Shown: positions 18,824 to 26,280 of the stretch, in pieces
Numbering within the stretch: position 1 is the stretch's first letter
Layout of the letters: each line of letters opens with the position of its first letter
Assembly: GCA_016125355.1 (NCBI GenBank)
Contig: WGLX01000010.1
Coordinates: 169,897 to 233,896 of the forward strand
Direction of reading: 5' to 3'
From: Actinomycetales bacterium
Lineage (GTDB): Bacteria; Actinomycetota; Actinomycetes; S36-B12
DNA: 64,000 bases
Made by a program: the position numbers and the translations under genes
Notes under the pieces: generated by a model
What the model saw: only the letters and a program-made list of their open reading frames with translations
Database searches by the model: none
Told to the model about the DNA's origin: nothing

Positions 18824-19499
18824 CCAGGGCGGTGGGCAGGTCCGCAAGGGCCTCGGGGCCGTCGGCGGCAGTGAACGGATAGGGCTCATCGGGCAGCAGC
18901 ACGACGTCCACGTCGGCGCTGCGAAGGTCGGACAGGGTGACCGTCGGGTAGCGCGACGGCAGGTCCCGGAACGGGTTGTCGACGCCCAGCCGCCTCAGGA
19001 GGTCGTCGGTGAAGGTGGGCGCGCCCACGACCATCCACGGATCGCGCCAGATCGCCGTCGCAGCCCGCAGCCGTGGCTCGGGAACCGGCCCGGACCACGC
19101 CTCGCGGGCTTCTCCCAGCCATCCGGGGGCGGTCCAGCCCAGGCCCTCCTCGAACAGCCGGGCCATGGAGACCAGCGCCTGGTCGACGGACTCGATATCG
19201 GTGACCCATACCGGGACCCCTGCGGCACGCAGACGGGCGACATCCCGCTCCCGGTTCTCCTCCTTGTTCGCGATGACCAGGTCCGGTGCCAGCGCGACGA
19301 TGGCCCCTACATCGGGGTTCTTGGTGCCGCGGACCCGCTTTGCCGGGAGGTCCGGAGGGTGCGTGCACCAATCGGTGGCACCCACCACGGCATCCGCCCG
19401 CACGGAGGCGATCGCCTCGGTGAGCGAGGGCACCAGGCTCACCACTCGTTCGACGGGGCGCGGGGGAGTGACGTGCTCCCCGAGGTCGTCGTACGGCAC
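18729..19499 (-). CDS. Helical-backbone metal receptor / BtuF-like protein without signal peptide
   Basis: 256 residues of the periplasmic-binding-protein class III fold. It has RVVSLVPSLTEAIASV, then GATDWCTHP, NPDVGAIVALAPDLVIANKEENR and WVTDIESVDQAL, the pattern of cobalamin/iron-siderophore receptors. No signal peptide or lipobox is present, and there is no permease or ATPase beside it, so it may be cytosolic. Similar soluble orphans occur in actinobacteria; the ligand is unknown. The GTG start has TAGCGT exactly 6 bases upstream. Its 3' end overlaps the FeoC-like gene. Confidence 0.8.
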   Translation of the reverse strand: MPYDDLGEHVTPPRPVERVVSLVPSLTEAIASVRADAVVGATDWCTHPPDLPAKRVRGTKNPDVGAIVALAPDLVIANKEENRERDVARLRAAGVPVWVTDIESVDQALVSMARLFEEGLGWTAPGWLGEAREAWSGPVPEPRLRAATAIWRDPWMVVGAPTFTDDLLRRLGVDNPFRDLPSRYPTVTLSDLRSADVDVVLLPDEPYPFTAADGPEALADLPTALVSGRLLTWYGPSLVSAPSVLSRVLQEHTRSR

Positions 19500-19505
19500 A
19501 CCGGG

Positions 19506-19511
19506 ACGCTA
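19506..19511 (-). promoter_or_regulatory. -10 hexamer TAGCGT, leaderless promoter of the metal-receptor gene
   Basis: TAGCGT on the minus strand ends exactly 6 bases before the GTG at 19499. Confidence 0.55.
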
Positions 19512-19610
19512 CCGAGTGGAATGGTCATCCGCGAAATGACCACTTGTCCACACAAAATGACCGAACATTTGACCAGTCAAGTCATCCTGACCGGTCACCC
19601 TGACCCCGAA

Positions 19611-19624
19611 CGAACACCTGTTCG
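19611..19624. promoter_or_regulatory. LexA-type SOS box 1
   Basis: CGAACACCTGTTCG is a perfect CGAAC-N4-GTTCG dyad, matching the actinobacterial/mycobacterial LexA box TCGAAC-N4-GTTCGA except at the first outer base. Seventeen bases (CGAACACcTGTTCGAAC) match the box at the DUF222 gene with one difference. Confidence 0.65.
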
Positions 19625-19632
19625 AACATGTC

Positions 19633-19646
19633 CGAACGTCTGTTCG
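19633..19646. promoter_or_regulatory. LexA-type SOS box 2
   Basis: CGAACGTCTGTTCG, a second perfect CGAAC-N4-GTTCG dyad 22 bases (about two helical turns) after box 1, so two LexA dimers could bind the same face. Confidence 0.65.
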
Positions 19647-19857
19647 AGGAATGTCCGATGACCGCTTGCTCGCGCAAGCATTTGACCGGCATAGCGGGGG
19701 ATGAACGGTCAATCGGCCGGGTTGACCGGCCGGTCGAACCTCGCCAGCGAGGGCCTGGGGGAGGCAGCACCGGGGTAGCGATGGCGCCGCGCATCGGTGT
19801 CCACGCGGCCCGTCTGCGGGGAGGAGCCACCCAGCGTGGCGGATTCCGTGGATTGTC

Positions 19858-19871
19858 ATAATACACATTAT
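19858..19871. promoter_or_regulatory. AT-rich dyad ATAAT-ACAC-ATTAT
   Basis: A perfect 5-base inverted repeat in a stretch with unusually low G+C, 42 bases upstream of the maltokinase-cap gene and near its expected -35. A TTGTCA hexamer (19853-19858) abuts it. It is a candidate operator or activator site; the protein is unknown. Confidence 0.4.
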
Positions 19872-19900
19872 CGGCAATATACGTGGTGACCGAGATGGGC

Positions 19901-19906
19901 TAGCGT
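19901..19906 (+). promoter_or_regulatory. -10 hexamer TAGCGT, leaderless promoter
   Basis: TAGCGT ends exactly 6 bases before the ATG of the maltokinase-cap gene. Confidence 0.55.
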
Positions 19907-19912
19907 CCGGGC

Positions 19913-20491
19913 ATGGCCATCGTCCACCGAGCCGAGCTGAAGCCCTCGAAGATGGAGCTCCTCGCCACCTGGCTCCCTGATCGTGACTGGTTTGCCGGCG
20001 TGGAGGATTCCGCGCCGTTGGATCGGGTGTCTGCATTCCGGTTCGATGACCCTGCCGGTGAGGTCGGCATCGAGACCTTCATCGTGGGCCTCGGTGATCG
20101 TCGGTTCCATGTCCCCCTCACGTACCGCGGCGCGCCGCTGCCCGAGGGTGCCCTGGTGGGCACACTCGAGCACTCCGTCCTCGGCCCGCGATGGGTCTAT
20201 GACGGCCCCACGGACCCGGTCTACACGTCGGTGGTCCGCGAGGTGATCCGTTCCGGCGGCCAGGACGTGGACATGGTCCTGGACGATGGCACCCCGGTCC
20301 CGCGGCTGGACTGGTGGGGCCGCGCCGTCGGCACTGGAGCGCCGGCCGAGTGGTCTGGCGACGAGCTCGTCGTGGCTCGCGAGCTGCCGACGACCATGGA
20401 GCCGGACGCCCCGGCCCTTCTCGGCAGTTGGCTCGGGCTGGCCGAGCCCACCGCCCTTGCCTGGCTCGTCGACCCTCAGGAGGCCTTGTGA
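19913..20491 (+). CDS. Stand-alone maltokinase N-terminal cap-like protein
   Basis: 192 residues that resemble the N-terminal cap domain of actinobacterial maltokinases (Mak_N_cap), beginning with AIVHRAELKPSKMELLATWLPDRDWF and continuing with FRFDDPAGEVGIETFIV and PLTYRGAPL, but without any kinase catalytic domain. Free-standing copies exist in actinobacteria and have no defined role. The ATG fits the leaderless hexamer upstream. It is translationally coupled to the following VOC gene (its TGA overlaps that GTG). Confidence 0.75.
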   Translation: MAIVHRAELKPSKMELLATWLPDRDWFAGVEDSAPLDRVSAFRFDDPAGEVGIETFIVGLGDRRFHVPLTYRGAPLPEGALVGTLEHSVLGPRWVYDGPTDPVYTSVVREVIRSGGQDVDMVLDDGTPVPRLDWWGRAVGTGAPAEWSGDELVVARELPTTMEPDAPALLGSWLGLAEPTALAWLVDPQEAL

Positions 20492-20925
20492 ACCGCGTGA
20501 GCATCTACCTCAACACGATCGGCCGGACCGAGGAGCAGTTCCGGTTCTACGGCTCGGTGTTCGGCAGCGAGCCCACCGCGCTGCAGCGGATGTCCGAGGT
20601 ACCTGCGCAGCCCGGCCAGCCCGAGCTTCCTGAGGACGAGCGGGATGCCGTGATGCACGTCGAGCTCGAGATCCTCGGCGGCACGGTGCTCATGGGCACC
20701 GACATGCTGCGGTCGATGGGACACGAGCTGCGGATCGGGAACAACGTCGCCATCAACCTCGAGCCCGAGACCCTGGCGGAGGGCCAGCGGATCTTCGCCG
20801 CGCTCTCCGAGGGCGCCACCGACGTCGTGCCGCTGCAGGAGATGTTCTGGGGGGCCCAGTGGGGCGTGCTGCTCGATCGCTACGGGGTGCGCTGGATGGT
20901 GAACGTCCCCGCGTCGGACGGCTGA
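20488..20925 (+). CDS. VOC-family protein, PhnB/3-demethylubiquinone-methyltransferase-like
   Basis: 145-residue vicinal-oxygen-chelate fold protein of the PhnB type: SIYLNTIGRTEEQFRFYGSVFGSEPTAL at the start, HVELEILGGTVLMGTDML in the centre and EMFWGAQWGVLLDRYGVRWMVN at the end. PhnB-type members lack clear metal-binding residues and have no firmly assigned reaction. The GTG start overlaps the previous stop. Substrate unknown. Confidence 0.82.
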   Translation: MNRVSIYLNTIGRTEEQFRFYGSVFGSEPTALQRMSEVPAQPGQPELPEDERDAVMHVELEILGGTVLMGTDMLRSMGHELRIGNNVAINLEPETLAEGQRIFAALSEGATDVVPLQEMFWGAQWGVLLDRYGVRWMVNVPASDG

Positions 20926-20954
20926 CCGCCGACGACGGTGCGCGGGCGACTCGG

Positions 20955-22394
<1,440 letters not shown>

Positions 22395-22410
22395 CAGCGT
22401 CCGGCGCCGA

Positions 22411-22902
22411 CTAGCAGTGCCCGCCGGTACCGTAGTGCTGCACCCAGTAGCTGCCGTACTCCGTTCCCGGACCCGCGGCGTAGCCGAAGCCCACGTGGGT
22501 CACCTGCGGGTCCGTCATGACCGCCAGGTGCGCTGGTGAGGCGCGCCAGGCCCGCATGACCTGCACCACGGTCTGCTGCCCCCCGGCGAGGTTCTCCCCC
22601 GCCATCTTGGGGTGATAGCCGGCCGCGGAGATGCGACTGAGGAGGGTGCTGCCGTCGGGCCCGATGTGCCCGACGACGCCGGACTGGGCCATCACCTTGG
22701 CGTACCGCTCCGCGGACTCCTCGAGAGCACCGCACTCGTGCACGGGGGCCACGCCGACCGACGCCCGGACGGCGTTGACCTTCTCCAGCATCCGCGTCCG
22801 CCACTGCGGCCCGACCGCGTCCGCGGGTGCCGCGACGAGCGCGGCGAGCAGCATGGCGAGCAGGCTGGCGACCGTGACGAGGCCGAGTCGGGAGCGGGTC
22901 AC
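22411..22902 (-). CDS. Secreted CAP/SCP-domain protein
   Basis: CAP-superfamily extracellular protein. A signal peptide (RLGLVTVASLLAMLLAALVAAPADA, cut near ADA-VGP) precedes the CAP domain: LEKVNAVRASVGVAPVHEC, then AERYAKVMAQSG.VGHIG, AGENLAGG and THVGFGYA. His/Glu residues of the CAP cavity are present. The function of bacterial members is unclear. I prefer the GTG at 22902, which puts the signal peptide directly at the N-terminus and has GGGGGAG 9 bases upstream; the ORF-track start adds 17 residues without a ribosome site. It converges with argG. Confidence 0.8.
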   Translation of the reverse strand: MTRSRLGLVTVASLLAMLLAALVAAPADAVGPQWRTRMLEKVNAVRASVGVAPVHECGALEESAERYAKVMAQSGVVGHIGPDGSTLLSRISAAGYHPKMAGENLAGGQQTVVQVMRAWRASPAHLAVMTDPQVTHVGFGYAAGPGTEYGSYWVQHYGTGGHC

Positions 22903-23017
22903 CGCGCTAGTCTCCCCCACCGCGGGGGTGGATCGGACCACGACAAGGGGCATTCCGCTATTCGGACGCTGTCCTTACCAGATGCTTACCAACCGGAAGG
23001 CTTTCTGGGGAACCGAC

Positions 23018-23044
23018 GGGAATACCTGCATCGTCCTACGCGTA
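23018..23044 (+). promoter_or_regulatory. SigR/SigH-like promoter GGGAAT-N18-GTA for rbpA
   Basis: GGGAAT (23018-23023) and GTA (23042-23044) are separated by 18 bases, close to the SigR consensus GGGAAT-N18-GTT. In Streptomyces rbpA is a SigR target under thiol stress. A leader of about 25 bases with GAAGGGAC as ribosome site follows. Confidence 0.55.
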
Positions 23045-23076
23045 CAAGCCTATGTGGCCTCGTGAAGGGACGGACC

Positions 23077-23442
23077 ATGGCTGAATCAATGCGCGGCACC
23101 CGCCTCGGTGCCTTGAGTTACGAGACTGACGCCCATGTGACGCCGGCCGAGCGCATGGCCGTTACCTATGTATGCCCCCAGGGGCATCGCTCCGTCGTGC
23201 CTTACTCCGTGGAGGCCGAGGAGATCCCCTTCGAGTGGACCTGTCGGTGCGGTCAGATCGCGACCCGCCCCGACGTCGACGCCCCGGAGGCGAAGCCGGA
23301 GAAGCACCAGCGCACGCACTGGGACATGCTGCTCGAGCGGCGGACGATCGCCGAGCTCGAGGAGCTGCTGGCGGAGCGGCTGGAACTTCTCCACGCCATG
23401 CAGGGTGACACCCGGCGCAAGGAGCTGCGCAAGTCGGCGTGA
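23077..23442 (+). CDS. rbpA: RNA polymerase-binding protein RbpA
   Basis: Actinobacterial general transcription factor that binds sigma region 2 and the RNAP core, stabilising open complexes. 121 residues: N-terminal tail with MRGTRLGALSYE, the RbpA core domain with YVCPQGH and WTCRCG (cysteine/zinc-like knuckle), a basic linker (KPEKHQRTHWDMLLERR) and the sigma-interacting helix ending in LLERRTIAELEELLAERLELLH. ATG at 23077 behind GAAGGGAC. It abuts the convergent fxsA stop with no gap; its terminator lies inside fxsA. Confidence 0.96.
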   Translation: MAESMRGTRLGALSYETDAHVTPAERMAVTYVCPQGHRSVVPYSVEAEEIPFEWTCRCGQIATRPDVDAPEAKPEKHQRTHWDMLLERRTIAELEELLAERLELLHAMQGDTRRKELRKSA

Positions 23443-23934
23443 CTAGGAGTCGATCGACCTAGGTGGCGTGGGCGGCCCGGATGGGCCGCCTTCGTCATCT
23501 CGGGGGTCCTCGCGATGCACCACCGTGCCCTGCACCACATCGCCCCCCGGATACCGGACGCCGGGCATCCGCAGGGTCGGCACCCGCGCGGTCAGCCACG
23601 AGCGCGCCCGCTCTCGGAAGAGGCGCTGGGTCACCGGGATGGCGAGCAGCAGCCCGACCAGGTCGCTCCAGAACCCCGGAATCATGATGAGCACTCCCCC
23701 GACGAAGGTCAGGGCGTGCCGGCCCGCATCGGGCTGCTGTCCGGTGGTGGCGGCCTGCTGGGCATCGGCCAGGGCGGCGTCGCCGGCATTGCGCATGATC
23801 GCGAACCCGACCGGGAAGCCGAGCAGCAGCAGGAGCAGCATCCAGCCCCAGCCGATCCAGACGGCCACCGCATACGCGGTGGCCACTTCGAGCAGCGGGT
23901 AGCCGAAGAGCAGCAGCCTCGAGCGGAAGGTCAT
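23443..23934 (-). CDS. FxsA family membrane protein
   Basis: 163 residues, FxsA (suppressor of F exclusion of T7) family. Hydrophobic helices at the start (LLLFGYPLLEVATAYAVAVWIGWGWMLLLLLLGFPVG) and the conserved GGVLIMIPGFWSDLVGLLLAIP segment are diagnostic. The C-terminal cytoplasmic tail is Pro/Asp-rich. Function unknown. The ATG overlaps the end of the mannosyltransferase gene by 4 bases; it is the last gene of the lnt operon. Confidence 0.88.
   Translation of the reverse strand: MTFRSRLLLFGYPLLEVATAYAVAVWIGWGWMLLLLLLGFPVGFAIMRNAGDAALADAQQAATTGQQPDAGRHALTFVGGVLIMIPGFWSDLVGLLLAIPVTQRLFRERARSWLTARVPTLRMPGVRYPGGDVVQGTVVHREDPRDDEGGPSGPPTPPRSIDS
23471..23495 (+). terminator. Terminator-like hairpin behind rbpA, inside fxsA
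   Basis: GGCGGCCC-GGAT-GGGCCGCC followed by TTCGT, 28 bases after the rbpA stop. The stem is perfect over 8 bp; the T tract is short. It lies in the coding end of the convergent fxsA. Confidence 0.55.
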
Positions 23935-24713
23935 CGCGCCGTGCCCTGGGCGCGTCGCTGGTGGGCCCGGCGCCGCACGCGGGTGACCTTGTCGTCGATC
24001 CCCCAGACGGTCACCCGCCAGAGCGCCTCGGCGACGATCTTCCGGCTCATCTTGCTCACGCCGGCGGTCCGCTCCACGAACGTGATGGGCACCTCCTTGA
24101 CCACCAGCCCCCGCTGGACGGCCCGCCAGGCGAGGTCGATCTGGAAGCAATAGCCCTGGGACGCGACCTCGTGCAGGTCGAGCTTGCGCAGCGTGTCGGC
24201 CCGGAACGCCCGGTAGCCGCCCGTGGCATCGTGGATCGGCATGCCGAGCACGATCCGCGTGTACGCGGTGCCGCCTCGCGAGATGAACTGGCGGGACTTC
24301 GGCCAGTTGACCGTCGCTCCCCCGGGCACCCAGCGGGAGCCCAGCACGAGGTCCGCGCCTCGCAGCGCGTCCAGCAGTCGCGGCAGCTGCTCGGGCTGGT
24401 GGGAGCCGTCCGCATCCATCTCCACCACGACGTCGAAGCCCTCGGCGAGGGCCCACGAGAACCCCGCCAGGTAGGCCGCGCCGAGGCCCTCCTTGCCGAG
24501 CCGGTGCATCACGTGGATGTGGTCGTCGGCCTCGGCCAGCTCGTCGGCCAGCCGTCCGGTGCCATCCGGCGAGTTGTCGTCCGCCACGAGGATGTGCGCT
24601 TCCGGGACCGACGTGCGCACCCTGCCCACGATGGTCGGCAGGGTGGTCAGCTCGTTGAACGTGGGGATGATGACCACGATGCGGCCGAGGTCCGCGAAGT
24701 CCGTGGAGGTCAT
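23931..24713 (-). CDS. Polyprenol monophosphomannose synthase (Dpm/Ppm1 catalytic domain)
   Basis: GT2 glycosyltransferase that moves mannose from GDP-mannose to polyprenyl phosphate, the donor for extracytoplasmic mannosylation of lipoproteins and glycolipids. 260 residues: IIPTFNELTTLP, DDNSPDGTGRLAD, EMDADGSHQPEQLP (DxD region), and SRFISRGG-like SRQFISRGGTAYTR. It corresponds to the second domain of mycobacterial Ppm1; the first domain, Lnt, is encoded separately just upstream with a 34-base gap. Confidence 0.93.
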   Translation of the reverse strand: MTSTDFADLGRIVVIIPTFNELTTLPTIVGRVRTSVPEAHILVADDNSPDGTGRLADELAEADDHIHVMHRLGKEGLGAAYLAGFSWALAEGFDVVVEMDADGSHQPEQLPRLLDALRGADLVLGSRWVPGGATVNWPKSRQFISRGGTAYTRIVLGMPIHDATGGYRAFRADTLRKLDLHEVASQGYCFQIDLAWRAVQRGLVVKEVPITFVERTAGVSKMSRKIVAEALWRVTVWGIDDKVTRVRRRAHQRRAQGTAR

Positions 24714-24747
24714 TCGACCACCCTAGGGGATCGGGTGACGGCGACCG

Positions 24748-26280
24748 CTACGAGTCGTCCGTGCGTCGTGCCACGACGATGCTGACGGCGGCGGCCACGA
24801 GTGCTGCGAGGATCAGCAGCCACTCCACCGCGCTGCCGATGACCGACGCCGGTGTCGTGGAGCCGCGCAGGGGCACGTCCGCGACCAGCCACCCGGTCTG
24901 GTCTTCGTCGAGTTGCTGCTGGACGCTCCGGTCGGCATGGATGACCGCGCTGATTCCGGAAGTGGCGGCGACGAGCACCGTGCGACCGAACTCGGTCGCT
25001 CGCAGGCGCTCGATCTGGAGCTGCTGCGCCGGCTGGGCAGTGCCGCCGTAGGTGGCGTTGTTGGTCTGCACGGTGAGGACCCGAGCGCCGCCCTGGACGA
25101 CGGCGTCGACCACCTCGCTGTAGGCGATCTCGAAGCAGATGACGTCCCCGACCTCGATGCCGCCGATCTGCAGGTTGCCCGGGCGGTCGCCGCCGAGGAA
25201 GTCCCGCGGAACGCGGTCGAAGCGCTGGATGAACCGCGAGAGCAGCCCCCGGAACGGCACGTACTCACCGAAGGGGACCGGGTGAGTCTTGATGTACATC
25301 TGCGTCGGTCCCGCGACCGGGTCCCAGACGATGCCGACATTCCACACGGCGTCGTCGCGGCCAGGAACGGTGGTGACCGCACCGACGAGGATCGGGGCGC
25401 CGACGGCCCCCGCTGCGGCGGTGATGGCGTCCGCGACGGACGGGTCGGCGAAGGGGTCGATGTCGGTCGAGTTCTCCGGCCACAGCACGAAGTCCGGTCG
25501 GGGTGCGCTGCCGGCATCGATGGCCTGGGCGAGGTCGAGGGTGGCGCGGACGTGGTTGTCGAGGACGGCCCGACGCACGTCCATGGCCCCCATCCCGACC
25601 TGCGGCGTGCCGCCCTGGACGATCGCGATGGTCGCTTCGGGCGCACCGCCCACGTCGTCGCCGGTGGTGGGGATCGGCACGAGGAGCGAGCCGACGACCG
25701 ACACGACGATGACGGCGAGCCAGCCCGCGGCCGGGCGCAGCCGGCGAGCGCCCGCAGCGCGGGCAAGGGCCACCAGCGCGGCGCCGATGAGCGCCACGAC
25801 GAAGGTCACGAACGGAGCCCCCGCCAGGGCCGCCCAGTTGGCCAGCGGTCCGTCCACCTGCGAGTACGAGACGTTGCCCCACGGGAAGCCGCCCCAGGGG
25901 ATCCGGGCGCGCAGGCCCTCGGCGAGCACCCAGCTCGCGGCGATCCAGACGGGCGCCCAGGGCAGCCTGCTGGTCAGGGCGGTGCCCACGCCGGCCAGGG
26001 CGATCCAGGCACCGCACAGCAGTGACAGGGCGATCCACGCGTCGGCTCCGATCACCTGCATCCACGCGAGCAGGGGCAGGAAGAAGGCCAGTCCGGCCAG
26101 CAGCCCGACGCCAAGACCGCGGCGCACCCGTGCGCCCCAGAGCGCGGCGGTGATCAGGGCGATCCCGGCCACGGCAGCCGGGCCGAAGGCCACCGGCGGA
26201 TAGGCGAGCCAGAGCACGAGGCCCCCGACGACGGCCAGGGCGATGGAGGCTGGAAGCCGGACGAGCGGGGCTGTGCTCAC
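24748..26280 (-). CDS. lnt: Apolipoprotein N-acyltransferase
   Basis: Membrane enzyme that N-acylates the lipid-modified cysteine of lipoproteins. 510 residues: about six N-terminal membrane helices, then a carbon-nitrogen hydrolase domain with the catalytic triad Glu (LWPENSTDID), Lys (MYIKTHPVPFGEYVPFRG) and Cys (GDVICFEIAYSE), and a C-terminal helix. It starts at a GTG overlapping the stop of the amidohydrolase gene (GTGA). The long upstream extension in the ORF track is shadow sequence. In M. tuberculosis it is fused to the mannosyltransferase; here the two remain adjacent genes. Confidence 0.94.
   Translation of the reverse strand: MSTAPLVRLPASIALAVVGGLVLWLAYPPVAFGPAAVAGIALITAALWGARVRRGLGVGLLAGLAFFLPLLAWMQVIGADAWIALSLLCGAWIALAGVGTALTSRLPWAPVWIAASWVLAEGLRARIPWGGFPWGNVSYSQVDGPLANWAALAGAPFVTFVVALIGAALVALARAAGARRLRPAAGWLAVIVVSVVGSLLVPIPTTGDDVGGAPEATIAIVQGGTPQVGMGAMDVRRAVLDNHVRATLDLAQAIDAGSAPRPDFVLWPENSTDIDPFADPSVADAITAAAGAVGAPILVGAVTTVPGRDDAVWNVGIVWDPVAGPTQMYIKTHPVPFGEYVPFRGLLSRFIQRFDRVPRDFLGGDRPGNLQIGGIEVGDVICFEIAYSEVVDAVVQGGARVLTVQTNNATYGGTAQPAQQLQIERLRATEFGRTVLVAATSGISAVIHADRSVQQQLDEDQTGWLVADVPLRGSTTPASVIGSAVEWLLILAALVAAAVSIVVARRTDDS

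Larger units (their letters stand above)
19523..19727. repeat. Dense TGACC/GGTCA repeat cluster in a 413-bp non-coding stretch
   Basis: The gap 19500-19912 holds no convincing gene. Within 19523-19727 the pentamer TGACC occurs eight times on the plus strand (19537, 19558, 19570, 19588, 19601, 19659, 19683, 19723) and three times inverted (19523, 19593, 19707). Longer units recur: AAATGACC twice, CATTTGACC twice, plus palindromes TGACCGGTCA and TTGACCGGCCGGTCGA. G+C of 19531-19660 is about 52 percent by direct count, well below the neighbouring genes. Two SOS-like boxes lie inside. It looks like a multi-protein binding region or the scar of an element. Confidence 0.7.

Noticed and set aside
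19658-19861. Small ORF (67 codons) starting 7 bases after GAGGA, just behind SOS box 2
   Set aside because: Only about two thirds of its third codon positions are G or C, against a much higher share in real genes here, it is Gly/Arg-rich with no recognisable domain, and it contains several TGACC repeats. It is more likely non-coding; damage-induced proteomics could revive it.
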